A DNA stretch of 64,000 bases from Robertkochia solimangrovi (GCF_007279655.1 NZ_QKWN01000001.1:248001-312000), one strand, 5' to 3'. Counted from the stretch's first letter, positions 53,672 to 63,549 are shown. Numbers and translations are program-made. Notes: generated by a model from the sequence alone, not told the origin.

Positions 53672-56092
53672 TTAAGAACCACACATCAGACAATCATCAT
53701 CCTGACCGTCTTTAGATTTTGCCAGCATTTCTTTTAATTCCTGTGGAGTCAGAGGTTCTACCGCAACAGGTGCTGGCTTCTCTTTAACTGCCGCAGCATT
53801 TATCTCAACAGGAGCTGATTTCTTGGAATTATCAAGCGTAAACTTGATCGCATCCACCGCTGATTTAGTTCTGAGGTAGTACATACCGGTCTTTAATCCA
53901 CTCTTCCATGCATAAAAATGCATCGATGTAAGCTTCGCAAAGTTCGCACCTTCCATAAATAGATTCAGGGACTGAGACTGATCGATAAAATATCCTCTGT
54001 GTCGTGACATATCGATAACATCCTTCATACTCATTTCCCAAACAGTTTTATACAAATCCTTTATATCCTGCGGAATCACTTCAATATGCTGAACCGAACC
54101 ATTGGCACGCATCAATTCCTGCTTAAGTTCTTCATTCCATAATCCAAGATTTACGAGATCTTCCAATAAGTGTTTATTGACTACGATAAATTCCCCGGAC
54201 AATACTCTTCTGGTATAGATATTTGAAGTATAGGGTTCAAAACATTCATTGTTTCCAAGGATCTGCGATGTTGAAGCTGTAGGCATTGGCGCCACGAGCA
54301 GTGAATTTCTCACTCCATGTTTCATCACCTTTTTTCTAAGATCACTCCAATCCCAATTTCCGGAAAGTTCTTCATCCTTGATACCCCACATATTGTGCTG
54401 AAACTCTCCCTGTGATATCGGAGAACCTTCATAAGTCTGATATGGCCCTTCCTCTTTTGCCATTTCCATCGAAGCCGTTACAGCAGCATAATAGAGGGTC
54501 TCAAAAATATCCTGGTTCAGTTGTTTTGCTTCATCTGAAGTAAAAGGCATACGCAGCTTGATAAATGTATCTGCAAGTCCCTGAACACCCAATCCGATCG
54601 GTCTGTGTCTGAAGTTTGAATTCTCTGCTTCTTTAACAGGATAATAGTTCCTGTCGATTACCCTGTTCAGGTTGCGTGTTACTCGCTTGGTAACTCTGAA
54701 CAGTTCTTTATGATCAAAACTTCCATTCTTGATAAACATAGGAAGCGCAATGGAAGCCAGGTTACAAACCGCTACCTCATCTGATGAAGTATATTCAAGA
54801 ATCTCAGTACAAAGGTTGGATGACCTGATCGTTCCGAGATTTTTCTGATTTGACTTTCTATTAGCAGCATCCTTATACAACATATACGGAGTACCGGTCT
54901 CTATCTGAGACTCCAATATCTTTTCCCAAAGTTCACGAGCATTGATCGTTTTTCTACCTTTCCCTTCACCTTCATACTTGAGATATGCTTTCTCAAAATC
55001 ATCTCCGTATTTATCAGGTAATCCCGGACATTCATTCGGGCACATCAGAGTCCATTTACCATTCTCTTCCACTCTTTTCATGAACAGATCCGGAATCCAC
55101 ATGGCATAGAAAAGGTCGCGCGCACGCATTTCCTCTTTACCATGATTCTTTTTCAGATCAAGAAAGTCCATAATATCAGCATGCCATGGCTCCACATAAA
55201 TCGCAAAGGAACCTTTACGCTTCCCACCACCCTGATCTACATATCTTGCGGTATCATTGAAAACTTTCAGCATAGGCACGATACCATTTGAAGTTCCGTT
55301 GGTACCTGCAATATAACTTCCGGTGGCACGTACGTCATGGATTGACAAACCGATTCCTCCGGCAGATTGTGAAATCTTGGCAGTTTGTTTCAGCGTATCA
55401 TAGATCCCGTCGATACTGTCCTCTTTCATGGTAAGCAGAAAGCAGGATGACATCTGAGGTTTAGGCGTTCCGGAATTGAACAGCGTAGGCGTAGCATGCG
55501 TAAAGTATTTCTTCGACATCAGCTCATAGGTTTCAATAACACTATCGATGTCATCCAGATGAATTCCAACAGCAACCCTCATCAGCATATGTTGCGGTCT
55601 TTCGGCAATCTTACCATTAAGCTTCAACAAGTAAGATCGCTCCAGAGTTTTAAAACCAAAATAATCATACCCAAAATCACGGTTATAGATGATCGTTGAA
55701 TCAAGGACTTCAGCATTTTCCGTTACCACCTTAAAAACCTCATCAGAAAGCAGAGGGGCGTTTTTACCGGTTCTTGGATTGACGTAATTATAGAGATCAG
55801 TCATGGTTTCCGAGAATGACTTTTTCGTATTCTTATGGAGGTTGGAAACCGAAATTCTCGCAGCCAGTTTAGCATAATCCGGGTGCGTGGTTGTCATTGT
55901 AGCAGCGATCTCCGCAGCCAGATTATCCAGCTCTGAAGTAGTAACACCATCGTACAATCCTTCGATCACACGCATCGCTACTTTAACAGGATCTGTTAAT
56001 TCGTTTAATCCATAACACAACTTTCTCACCCTCGCAGTGATCTTGTCGAACATTATGGGTTCTTTTCTACCATCTCTTTTAATTACGTACAT
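53672..56092 (-). CDS. nrdA: Class Ia ribonucleotide reductase, alpha subunit
   Basis: An 806-residue enzyme subunit that reduces ribonucleoside diphosphates. An ATP-cone (about 1-90, [20 protein letters not shown]) provides allosteric activity control. Catalytic-barrel cysteines are in [15 protein letters not shown] and [15 protein letters not shown], and the conserved [21 protein letters not shown] follows. The C-terminal swinging-arm CxxC is seen as DDDCLMCGS. The dGTP/dTTP specificity loop region is [14 protein letters not shown]. It is translated after nrdB in the same transcript, with a 121-nt gap containing two hairpins. Confidence 0.97.
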   Translation of the reverse strand: MYVIKRDGRKEPIMFDKITARVRKLCYGLNELTDPVKVAMRVIEGLYDGVTTSELDNLAAEIAATMTTTHPDYAKLAARISVSNLHKNTKKSFSETMTDLYNYVNPRTGKNAPLLSDEVFKVVTENAEVLDSTIIYNRDFGYDYFGFKTLERSYLLKLNGKIAERPQHMLMRVAVGIHLDDIDSVIETYELMSKKYFTHATPTLFNSGTPKPQMSSCFLLTMKEDSIDGIYDTLKQTAKISQSAGGIGLSIHDVRATGSYIAGTNGTSNGIVPMLKVFNDTARYVDQGGGKRKGSFAIYVEPWHADIMDFLDLKKNHGKEEMRARDLFYAMWIPDLFMKRVEENGKWTLMCPNECPGLPDKYGDDFEKAYLKYEGEGKGRKTINARELWEKILESQIETGTPYMLYKDAANRKSNQKNLGTIRSSNLCTEILEYTSSDEVAVCNLASIALPMFIKNGSFDHKELFRVTKRVTRNLNRVIDRNYYPVKEAENSNFRHRPIGLGVQGLADTFIKLRMPFTSDEAKQLNQDIFETLYYAAVTASMEMAKEEGPYQTYEGSPISQGEFQHNMWGIKDEELSGNWDWSDLRKKVMKHGVRNSLLVAPMPTASTSQILGNNECFEPYTSNIYTRRVLSGEFIVVNKHLLEDLVNLGLWNEELKQELMRANGSVQHIEVIPQDIKDLYKTVWEMSMKDVIDMSRHRGYFIDQSQSLNLFMEGANFAKLTSMHFYAWKSGLKTGMYYLRTKSAVDAIKFTLDNSKKSAPVEINAAAVKEKPAPVAVEPLTPQELKEMLAKSKDGQDDDCLMCGS

Positions 56093-56213
56093 GCCTTTTG
56101 TTTGGTTTAGTTTTTTTGGTTATAAATACCTACCCGTTTCCCCATGGAACGGTTTGCTGAATTCATTAGTCTCTTCCAAAAGAGCGTTTTGGAAACTATA
56201 AAGGGTCTGTTAG
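56093..56213 (-). other. nrdB-nrdA intercistronic region with two hairpins
   Basis: On the minus strand a stem TCCAAAA/TTTTGGA is followed by CCGTTCC/GGAAACGG (one bulged base). Neither is followed by a T-run in the operon direction. Read on the plus strand, the second (56134-56152) is followed by TTT. These stems may affect mRNA stability or the NrdA:NrdB ratio. Confidence 0.4.
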
Positions 56214-57194
56214 TTAAAAGTCTGCGTCGAAACTAATCTTCTGATTATCCTCATCCTTGTTCAATACACCTGCCTTCTGATATTCAGACACTCTTTTCTC
56301 GAAGAAATTGGTTTTCCCCTGAAGCGAGATCATATCCATAAAGTCGAAAGGATTCGAAGAATTGTATACCTTCTCACAACCTAGCTCCACCAATAAGCGA
56401 TCGGTAACGAATTCAAGATATTCCGTCATCAGTTTCGCATTCATCCCAATTAGACTTACCGGCAACGATTCTGTGATAAATTCACGTTCAATATTAAGCG
56501 CATCAACGATGATATCTTTAATTCGTTCTTTAGGCACTTTATTTACGAGATGGTGATTATGTAAATGTACCGCAAAGTCACAATGCATCCCTTCATCTCT
56601 GGAGATTAACTCATTCGAAAAGGTCAATCCAGGCATAAGTCCGCGTTTCTTCAACCAGAAGATCGAACAAAAAGCTCCTGAAAAGAAAATACCTTCAACA
56701 GCCGCGAATGCGATCAGTCGTTCAGCAAAGCTCGGAGATTCGATCCAGCGTAAAGCCCAATCTGCCTTTTTACGGATGGCAGGGAAATTTTCGATTGCCT
56801 TAAATAAAATACCTTTTTCTTTTTCATCCTTTACATAAGTATCTATCAAAAGTGAGTAGGTCTCAGAATGAATATTTTCCATCATGATCTGAAAACCATA
56901 AAAGAATTTAGCTTCCGAAAACTGAACTTCATTCACAAAGTTTTCTGCTAAATTTTCATTTACAATTCCGTCGGAAGCAGCAAAGAAAGCCAGGATATGT
57001 TTGATAAAATATTGCTCATCTCCATTCAGTTTATTGTTCCAGTCATTCAGGTCCTGATGAAGATCGATCTCTTCTGCCGTCCAGAAACAAGCTTCCTGCT
57101 TCTTATACCAGTCCCAGATATCATGATGTTGAATTGGAAATATTACAAATCGGTCCTTGTTTTCCTGTAAAATTGGTTCTACTGCCTCTGACAT
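56214..57194 (-). CDS. nrdB: Class Ia ribonucleotide reductase, beta subunit
   Basis: A 326-residue ferritin-like subunit holding the di-iron centre and tyrosyl radical that drive NrdA. Iron-ligand motifs are [12 protein letters not shown] (Glu), [19 protein letters not shown] (ExxH) and [14 protein letters not shown] (ExxH). The C-terminal tail ([10 protein letters not shown]) resembles the peptide that docks into NrdA. Order nrdB then nrdA is the reverse of the enterobacterial order. The 270 bp before it contain no recognised gene. Confidence 0.96.
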   Translation of the reverse strand: MSEAVEPILQENKDRFVIFPIQHHDIWDWYKKQEACFWTAEEIDLHQDLNDWNNKLNGDEQYFIKHILAFFAASDGIVNENLAENFVNEVQFSEAKFFYGFQIMMENIHSETYSLLIDTYVKDEKEKGILFKAIENFPAIRKKADWALRWIESPSFAERLIAFAAVEGIFFSGAFCSIFWLKKRGLMPGLTFSNELISRDEGMHCDFAVHLHNHHLVNKVPKERIKDIIVDALNIEREFITESLPVSLIGMNAKLMTEYLEFVTDRLLVELGCEKVYNSSNPFDFMDMISLQGKTNFFEKRVSEYQKAGVLNKDEDNQKISFDADF

Positions 57195-57464
57195 TTTTAA
57201 TCTTATTTAAGGAGTTAGTTATTGATACTTTGAGGTATTTGGGGACTAACAAATATTTAAAAATGAAGGCAGAATTGAAAGGGCGTTTAAGCCTTAGGGC
57301 GTAAAAGTTTTTAACAAGAATTGTTGAAATGTAGATTAATCATTGATGAACAGTGGGATTGTAAATTGTTCTGACTGCTTACAAATTTTTAAAGCTTCAA
57401 CAAAGGTTAAACTGAATTGATTTTTAGTGATTTTCAATCTGTCTACTGCGAACACAGGCCAGAA

Positions 57465-58436
57465 CTAATCCACAGTGAACAGATAAAGCATTTTTGCCGA
57501 TAAGGGATCCGGAATTTCAGAAATCAATGCATAATTTCCAGGAGTGAGATTCACCTGAAAAAATCCGGTTTGTCCTTCATCAAGTTCCTGAATTCCTCCC
57601 AAAAACACCAGATCGCTTGGAGCAGGACTCATAAGACCTTTTGGATCCATCCAATTCATCCACGAAGAAAGCTTATCCAGATCTGCATTTTTACCTAAAC
57701 GAACCAGATGTACATCATGACCCTGTAAATTCTTATATCCTTCCTGATCCAGAAAGTTCACCGCAAAGGTCTGCAATCCTTTCGCCGGAATATCATTCAA
57801 GGCTATTCCATTTTCAGAAGACAGATCGATCTCATATGCTGCGTTTGGCCTTCCTTGTTCACCATTAGCTTCGGTCACTACAATTTCCTTGAGCATCCCC
57901 ATGAAGGAATGAAAATTACCATCTGGCCGTTTCACATAACATTCCATCAGATAATTTCCCGGCGACAAATTTATGATCGACCTTCCTGCTTCGCCGGGCG
58001 ATACCAATCCGACCCCTCCAATAACCCCAACTCTCGAATTCCATGCCGGAAGTTTCTCAAAGGCTTTTTGACCGAATTCGATGTCACCATCGATGATCCG
58101 ATCCATACCTTCTTTATATACTGGAATTATATCCGATGAAAAATCTTCGAGATGTATTCCTTCCGGCATTTTTTTGAGAATGAGAAAATGAGTTTCTGAT
58201 GATAGATTCACATACTTAAAGGTCGTCCAACCGGAAGAAATCGAGTCTGCACTATAGAATTCCATATGCCGGGTAATAACCTCAACCACCTTACTATCGG
58301 ATCTTTCTTTTAATACCGCAGTTTCAGTAATCGCCGTACCCGTTTGCACTGGAGTATCCCTCGCAGAATGGTTACCTGTATCCCGGCAACCTGTGAAGAA
58401 CAAAAAGAAAATAACACAAACCTTAAACCTAGCCAT
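57465..58436 (-). CDS. Lipoprotein with two cupredoxin-like repeats, function unknown
   Basis: A 323-residue lipoprotein (lipobox FFTGC, then RDTGN). Two similar halves are visible: NLSPGNYLMECYVKRPDG followed by FHSFMGMLKEIVV, and NLTPGNYALISEIPDP near the C-terminus. This pattern, strands ending in PGNY followed by a Pro-rich turn, recalls cupredoxin-like or plastocyanin-like folds in exported proteins, but I see no complete copper-binding set (no Cys ligand). The ATG at 58436 begins the signal; the ATG 42 nt upstream gives an unlikely long N-terminus. No operon partner. Confidence 0.75.
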   Translation of the reverse strand: MARFKVCVIFFLFFTGCRDTGNHSARDTPVQTGTAITETAVLKERSDSKVVEVITRHMEFYSADSISSGWTTFKYVNLSSETHFLILKKMPEGIHLEDFSSDIIPVYKEGMDRIIDGDIEFGQKAFEKLPAWNSRVGVIGGVGLVSPGEAGRSIINLSPGNYLMECYVKRPDGNFHSFMGMLKEIVVTEANGEQGRPNAAYEIDLSSENGIALNDIPAKGLQTFAVNFLDQEGYKNLQGHDVHLVRLGKNADLDKLSSWMNWMDPKGLMSPAPSDLVFLGGIQELDEGQTGFFQVNLTPGNYALISEIPDPLSAKMLYLFTVD

Positions 58437-58591
58437 CCCCAACCTGATAATAAAAATTGACTTTCCGTAATACTTCATCTAAAACACTCAACCGAACAAT
58501 ATTCGGCCTGCGCTTCCCTTTCATATTACAGAAAAACTGTCAATTTACTTAAAATCAGCAAACAAGCAAAAAAATAAGGACTTAACAATGA

Positions 58592-59161
58592 TCAGGGACG
58601 ATGCTCATCTGCAACTTTTTCGAGCTCCTCATACCACTCTTTTCCAAATTTTCTTATCAGAGCATCCTTAACAAATTTATAGACCGGAACCTTTAGCTCC
58701 CGCCCAAGCGTACAGGCATCGTCACAGATATACCATTTGTGGTAATTTACTGCAGAAAACTCATTATAATCTTTAACCCGAACAGGATACAAATGACAGG
58801 AGACCGGCTTTTTCCAATCGATCTCACCTGAGTTATACGCCTCTTCTATACCACAAAGGGCGGTACCTTTTTTATCGAAGGTCACATAAGCACATTCGCT
58901 GCCATTCACAAGAGGAGTCTCCCATTCGCCATCGAGTCCTTTGATATAGACACCCTGTTCTTCGATCGCTTTCACCCCTTCTTTTCTGAGGAAAGGCTTC
59001 ACCTTAGGGTAAATCCGATCGAGTATTTCCAATTCATTTTCCGACAGCGGAGCACCCGCTTCCCCTTCAACACAACAAGCCCCTTTACAAGCAGAAAGAT
59101 TACAAACGAAATCTTCTTCAATAAGCTCTTCTGATACTATGGTTTTTCCTAATTGAAACAT
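58592..59161 (-). CDS. DUF3109 Cys-rich protein
   Basis: A 189-residue cytoplasmic protein of the DUF3109 family with a conserved N-terminal cluster: FVCNLSACKGACCVEGEAGAPL. Further cysteines in GSECAYVTF, TALCGIEEAY, PVSCHLYPVRV and YICDDACTLGRE complete a pattern likely to bind zinc or an iron-sulfur cluster (inference from Cys density). The biological role is unknown. TATCTTTG (59166-59173, minus strand) lies exactly 4 nt before the ATG, so the mRNA may be leaderless. It is divergent from the MarC gene. Confidence 0.88.
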   Translation of the reverse strand: MFQLGKTIVSEELIEEDFVCNLSACKGACCVEGEAGAPLSENELEILDRIYPKVKPFLRKEGVKAIEEQGVYIKGLDGEWETPLVNGSECAYVTFDKKGTALCGIEEAYNSGEIDWKKPVSCHLYPVRVKDYNEFSAVNYHKWYICDDACTLGRELKVPVYKFVKDALIRKFGKEWYEELEKVADEHRP

Positions 59162-59165
59162 ATTG

Positions 59166-59173
59166 CAAAGATA
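59166..59173 (-). promoter_or_regulatory. DUF3109 -7 box, 4 nt before the ATG
   Basis: Minus strand TATCTTTG-CAAT-ATG, an exact TAnnTTTG match with the same spacing as tadA, dxs and tetR. Confidence 0.55.
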
Positions 59174-59252
59174 TCCTAATTGTTGAATTTGCCTTTGGTC
59201 ATATTCTCTTAAAATTTCTCATTGAAATAATCTCAGATCTTGTTGTTATTCA

Positions 59253-59260
59253 TAATTTTG
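59253..59260 (+). promoter_or_regulatory. -7 box of the marC gene
   Basis: TAATTTTG, an exact match, 24 nt before the ATG at 59285. Confidence 0.5.
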
Positions 59261-59284
59261 CTCCAGTTTCTAAACTGTATCATT

Positions 59285-59857
59285 ATGAATTTCGATCTTA
59301 AGGAAATCCTGACAGCGGGCATGATCCTTTTCGCCATCATCGATATCATCGGCAGCGTACCGATCATTATTGATCTGAGAAATAAAGTGGGTCACATTCA
59401 ATCAGAAAAAGCCTCGGTCGTTGCTGCGGTAATAATGATCGCATTTCTTTTCATCGGAGAAGAGATCTTAAAATTGATCGGTATTGATGTGAACTCATTT
59501 GCCGTTGCCGGTTCTTTCATCCTGTTCTTCTTAGCAATAGAAATGATTCTCGGAATCACTCTTTACAAGGATGATGCTCCGGAAACCGCATCCATTGTAC
59601 CGCTGGCATTTCCACTGATCGCCGGAGCAGGTACTATGACTTCATTATTATCTCTAAGAGCCGAATATCATGTAGAAAACATTATCGTTGCCATCATCAT
59701 TAATATTATCTTTGTGTACATCGTTCTGAAATCCTCAAGAAGGATCGGAGCTGTACTGGGAAAACAAGGACTGGCGGTAATTCGCAAAGTGTTTGGAGTG
59801 ATCTTACTAGCCATCGCAGTTAAACTTTTCACCACCAACATATCCGGTCTATTGTAA
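59285..59857 (+). CDS. MarC-family integral membrane protein
   Basis: A 190-residue inner-membrane protein with six predicted helices. The family pattern is recognisable: ILFAIIDIIGSVPIIIDLR at the start, SFILFFLAIEMILGI in the middle, and VPLAFPLIAGAGTMTSLLSL in the second half. The MarC family has no proven function, despite its historical name. The frame extends 45 nt upstream to a TTG lying in the promoter; the ATG at 59285 is used. It is followed by two more co-directional genes within 40 nt. Confidence 0.9.
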   Translation: MNFDLKEILTAGMILFAIIDIIGSVPIIIDLRNKVGHIQSEKASVVAAVIMIAFLFIGEEILKLIGIDVNSFAVAGSFILFFLAIEMILGITLYKDDAPETASIVPLAFPLIAGAGTMTSLLSLRAEYHVENIIVAIIINIIFVYIVLKSSRRIGAVLGKQGLAVIRKVFGVILLAIAVKLFTTNISGLL

Positions 59858-59896
59858 TAATGTAGAAATACGGGAAACCGTGCTAAATGATTAGTC

Positions 59897-60100
59897 ATGA
59901 AAACCATCACTATAGTTCTTATTGTAATCGCTGTTGCCATCATTGGCTATAATGCCACACTGATCGATTTTGAAAATCCATTTGAAGGTGATAGTGTAAT
60001 CGCCCTGATAGGTATCGTTGCCGCGTTATGTGCTGTACTTTTACTGGTGATCTTCAATCAGTCGAAAAAAGTGGAACAAAAGATCCGGGATAAAAAATGA
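59897..60100 (+). CDS. Small two-helix membrane protein
   Basis: A 67-residue protein with two hydrophobic helices (about 2-20, TITIVLIVIAVAIIGYNATL, and 35-57, VIALIGIVAALCAVLLLVIF) separated by a short acidic loop, and a Lys-rich tail. I do not recognise a named family. Its stop overlaps the next ATG (ATGA, 60097-60100), so it is translationally coupled to the flavoprotein gene, which argues for a real gene and a functional link. Confidence 0.8.
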   Translation: MKTITIVLIVIAVAIIGYNATLIDFENPFEGDSVIALIGIVAALCAVLLLVIFNQSKKVEQKIRDKK

Positions 60101-60708
60101 AATATGACATCCTGATCATCGGTGGTGGCGCCGCCGGACTTCAATGTGCACTGGTATTGGGATCTGCTATAAAGCAACCTTATGCAGCAGATAAGAAGAT
60201 AGGAATCATCATTCATCAAAAAGCTTCACATCTGAACTCCGCATTACTAAATAATGTTCTTGGAATACCCCCGGGCACCGAGGGAGGTGTCATTTTGGAA
60301 TCCGGTAAAAAACAACTCTCAGACCTTTACCCTCATGTTGACCAGATCGAAAATGAGAAAGTCCTGAATATTTCCGGCACCGAAGGTAATTTCACAATCA
60401 CTTCAAATAAAAGAAACTATCAGGCCGTGGAGATCGTTATCGCAACCGGGTATGCCAAACCATTCGGCATCAAAGGACTCGAGAACTTAGAGATCCCTCA
60501 TCGCAGATCGGTTGCCGAAAAAGATCGGATCGAACTTAAGAACAGTGACCACCTTAGCGCTCCAGGCCTATGGGTGGCAGGAACATTAGCAGGATGGAGA
60601 AGTCAGTTTGCGATAGCTGCGGGAAGCGGAGCTCAAGTTGCTACTGACATACTTACCAAATGGAATAATGGAAAACATGCAAAAGTGCATGACAAGATAG
60701 CTGAGTAA
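60097..60708 (+). CDS. Minimal FAD/NAD(P)-binding oxidoreductase, thioredoxin-reductase-like
   Basis: A 203-residue flavoprotein beginning with the dinucleotide motif DILIIGGGAAGLQCALVLG and ending with the FAD-binding segment APGLWVAGTLAGWRSQFAIAAGSG, which matches the C-terminal region of thioredoxin reductases. It is about 110 residues shorter than those enzymes: the NADPH-binding domain and the CxxC redox pair are missing. So it cannot reduce thioredoxin in the standard way. It could be a flavin-dependent enzyme with another electron partner. It is coupled to a small membrane protein gene. Confidence 0.85.
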   Translation: MKYDILIIGGGAAGLQCALVLGSAIKQPYAADKKIGIIIHQKASHLNSALLNNVLGIPPGTEGGVILESGKKQLSDLYPHVDQIENEKVLNISGTEGNFTITSNKRNYQAVEIVIATGYAKPFGIKGLENLEIPHRRSVAEKDRIELKNSDHLSAPGLWVAGTLAGWRSQFAIAAGSGAQVATDILTKWNNGKHAKVHDKIAE

Positions 60709-60715
60709 AGAATCG

Positions 60716-62317
60716 CTATTCCGATTCCTTTTCACTGATTCCTATAACCGTTTCAAGCATCGGATCCTGGGCACGAAGTATCTTTTCAGAAGCATTCTGA
60801 CCGTACAATTGTTCGGCAATAGTTGCTTTTAAATGAATTCTGAGACTTTCCTCATGATTATCAAAATTCATTTTCTTGAAGGCAGTCTCCTCTCTTAAAA
60901 GAAATTCCGAGAACCCATCCATCAGATCCTGATCAACCACGTATTCCGCATTGTACTGATTAAAATCCATGCCTTTAAATTCGTTTCTGTGATTATCGAG
61001 GTATTCAAAAACGTAGAAAGACATCAGGCCCGATTCAAAAATGTAATTGTAATAACTTTCTTCTCTGGTTTCTTCAAGAGGTACAAAGACATCGGGTATA
61101 ATACCTCCTCCACCGTAAACGATTTTACCTTTAGGTGTCCTGAATATTAAAGAATCGTCTACCTTGATACTATCTGCAGACTGAAGCTCACCGTTATCAT
61201 AACGGTGATAATAGCTTTCGTAATAATCTTCGGTACCATGATCATAAGGCCTTTGGATCGATCGACCTGTTGGGGTGTAATATCTGGAAACAGTAAGCCG
61301 GACAGAAGACCCATCACCGAGCCCCATTTCCCTTTGCACAAGTCCTTTTCCAAAAGATCTTCTTCCCACTATGGTTCCACGATCGTTATCCTGCAGAGCA
61401 CCCGCAACGATCTCGCTTGCGGAAGCTGATTTTTCATTGATCAGCACAAAAACCTCTCCGTCTTCAAAATCACCTTTTCCGGTTGCGTAGGAATTCTCGA
61501 TGGCACCACTCTTATTCTTAGTGAATAGTATGAGCTTATCATCCTCCAGAAATTCATCAGCGATCTGCTCTGCGATTCCCAAATAACCACCAGGATTATC
61601 CCTAAGATCAAGAGCAAGCTTTCGCATTCCTTGTCGCTGCAATTCTCTTAAAGCCTTCTTGAACTCTCTGTAGGTGCTCTCAGCAAATCGATTCAGGCGA
61701 ATATATCCCACCTCATCATCGAGCATATAATAAGCATCCAGACTACTCAAAGGAACTTTGGCCCGATTCAGTGTAATATCGATATACTTATCTTCTGATT
61801 TCCTGTAGATCTTGAGTTTTACCGGAGTATCCGACTCTCCTTTTAATTTAGAGATCACCCGTTCACTGCTCAGATTCTTACCATACAGAGTGTCACCTCC
61901 AGCCATTAGAATACGGTCTCCCGCTCTTATGCCTGCTTTGATGCTTGGTCCTCCTTCTATAGGTCTGATCACAGAAAGAGAATCCCTGAACATGTAAAAA
62001 CTGATCCCTACCCCGACGAAATCCCCTTTCATATTTTCAGCGATGCGCTCGGCGTCCTGTTTGGGGATATATACAGAGTGTGGATCTAATTTATCGAGAA
62101 TATTGTTTACTGTGACATCGACGATACTGTCTGTATTAACATCATCGACATATTCATAATCGATGTAATCAATAAGGCGGTTCAGTTTATCTTTTTTGGA
62201 ATTGGTAGTAAAGAGCTTTTCAGGTGTATCCTTAAAATTCAATTTACCCCCTATAACGATCCCTAGTGCGAAAACTGCTGCAAGAATAAGAGGTAATATA
62301 TATTTTCGCTTCTGCAT
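60716..62317 (-). CDS. S41-family C-terminal processing peptidase (PDZ)
   Basis: A 533-residue periplasmic serine protease anchored by an N-terminal helix (LPLILAAVFALGIVIGG). A PDZ domain (about 85-170, GGPSIKAGIRAGDRILMAGG) recognises substrate C-termini. The catalytic Ser is in NEKSASASEIVAGAL and the Lys in GRRSFGKGLVQRE, as in Prc/CtpA. A C-terminal extension of about 150 residues is family-specific. It starts directly after the dCMP deaminase stop (0-nt gap), so the two are co-translated. Confidence 0.93.
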   Translation of the reverse strand: MQKRKYILPLILAAVFALGIVIGGKLNFKDTPEKLFTTNSKKDKLNRLIDYIDYEYVDDVNTDSIVDVTVNNILDKLDPHSVYIPKQDAERIAENMKGDFVGVGISFYMFRDSLSVIRPIEGGPSIKAGIRAGDRILMAGGDTLYGKNLSSERVISKLKGESDTPVKLKIYRKSEDKYIDITLNRAKVPLSSLDAYYMLDDEVGYIRLNRFAESTYREFKKALRELQRQGMRKLALDLRDNPGGYLGIAEQIADEFLEDDKLILFTKNKSGAIENSYATGKGDFEDGEVFVLINEKSASASEIVAGALQDNDRGTIVGRRSFGKGLVQREMGLGDGSSVRLTVSRYYTPTGRSIQRPYDHGTEDYYESYYHRYDNGELQSADSIKVDDSLIFRTPKGKIVYGGGGIIPDVFVPLEETREESYYNYIFESGLMSFYVFEYLDNHRNEFKGMDFNQYNAEYVVDQDLMDGFSEFLLREETAFKKMNFDNHEESLRIHLKATIAEQLYGQNASEKILRAQDPMLETVIGISEKESE

Positions 62318-62752
62318 TTACTCATCGTCTAAATTGTCGATCTTTATTAATTCAACGCCGGCTCTTTCGAGAAATTGCAAACCGGAATCATCTTTATAGG
62401 TATCCATGAATACCACTCTTTTAATTCCCGCCTGATGAACAAGCTTACTGCATTCCTTACAAGGTGAGAGCGTTATATATAAAGTGGCTCCGCTACATGA
62501 TTGTGTGGAGGATGCCACCTTTAAAATAGCATTGGCTTCCGCATGGAGTACATACCATTTGGTGTAGCCTTCATCATCTTCACAATAATTTTCAAATCCC
62601 GTCGGTGTTCCATTATAACCATCGGAGATGATCATTCTATCCTTTACAATAATCGCACCAACTTGTTTTCTTTTACAATAGGAAAGCTTTCCCCATTCTC
62701 TGGCCATTCTTAAATAAGCCTTATCGTATTTCCTCTGCTTTCTTTCAGACAT
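62318..62752 (-). CDS. Deoxycytidylate deaminase
   Basis: A 144-residue zinc-dependent deaminase of the ComEB/dCMP deaminase family, making dUMP for thymidylate synthesis. The HAEAN motif (HAEANAILKVA) and PCxxC (LSPCKECSKLV) supply the zinc ligands and proton shuttle. The upstream segment SYCKRKQVGAIIVKDRMIISDGYNGTPTGF is typical. The gene is immediately followed by the S41 protease gene. Confidence 0.93.
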   Translation of the reverse strand: MSERKQRKYDKAYLRMAREWGKLSYCKRKQVGAIIVKDRMIISDGYNGTPTGFENYCEDDEGYTKWYVLHAEANAILKVASSTQSCSGATLYITLSPCKECSKLVHQAGIKRVVFMDTYKDDSGLQFLERAGVELIKIDNLDDE

Positions 62753-62870
62753 AAATGGATTCGGGTCAAAAAAAGCAACACTACGATTAGGTTGCTTCAG
62801 ACGTCTTAACGAAGATATAAGGTTTCGCTTTGATTTACAACCTTATGACTAATAATTTCACTTTACAGCA

Positions 62871-63455
62871 CTACCAGAGCCAATTTCCTCGGATCATCGG
62901 AATGACAAATCCGATGACTATCGAAGATATCACCATGATCCAGTCACGCTTGTTGAACCGGAATATGGATTGAAATAAAAATCCGAGAATCAATACTATC
63001 AATACGATGATCACCTGCGCTGCTTCCACACCCAGAGCGAACTCCAGCATCGGTAAAAGTTTACTATCCTTACCGGATACATTCATACGGAAAAAATTAG
63101 AGAATCCTAAACCATGGATTAATCCAAAGAATAAGGCCACAAAGAACGTCAACCCAAGTTTTTCCTTTCGAGCCCCTTTACCAGCTGTAAATACATTGAA
63201 TACCGCTGTTATCAGGATCGTGATAGGAATTAGAAACTCAACATAACTTGCATTGATACTAACAACACCATAAGTTGCCAGTATTAAAGCAAGCGTATGA
63301 CCCAATGTAAACATCGTCACTAGTGTTAAAACACGCTTCCAATCTTTGAACGTGTAAGGAACTGTAAGTGCTATCAGGAAAAGTACATGATCGTAGGCAT
63401 TTATATCCAGGACATGCGTAAGTCCCATTTTAAGGTAAAACCAAAAATCTGACAT
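62871..63455 (-). CDS. HupE/UreJ-family membrane protein
   Basis: A 194-residue membrane protein with six or seven helices. Conserved His-containing helices GLTHVLDINAYDHVLFL, TLGHTLALILA and LIHGLGFSNFFR match the HupE/UreJ group, whose characterised relatives are linked to nickel import for hydrogenase or urease. No hydrogenase or urease gene lies in the window, so the substrate is open. A TATGTTTG box lies on the minus strand at 63492-63499, giving a leader of about 30 nt. The gene appears monocistronic. Confidence 0.85.
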   Translation of the reverse strand: MSDFWFYLKMGLTHVLDINAYDHVLFLIALTVPYTFKDWKRVLTLVTMFTLGHTLALILATYGVVSINASYVEFLIPITILITAVFNVFTAGKGARKEKLGLTFFVALFFGLIHGLGFSNFFRMNVSGKDSKLLPMLEFALGVEAAQVIIVLIVLILGFLFQSIFRFNKRDWIMVISSIVIGFVIPMIRGNWLW

Positions 63456-63549
63456 TTAAAACGGTATTTATTTATAGATTCAGAGCAAGCCCAAACATAC
63501 AATTATTTTTATCAAGAACTCAAAACGGATTCGTTAAAACAATGCTAAC

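Noticed and set aside
59869-59881. ACGG-GAAA-CCGT mini-hairpin after marC
   Set aside because: Only four base pairs and no T-run; too weak to call a terminator, and the next co-directional gene begins 20 nt later.
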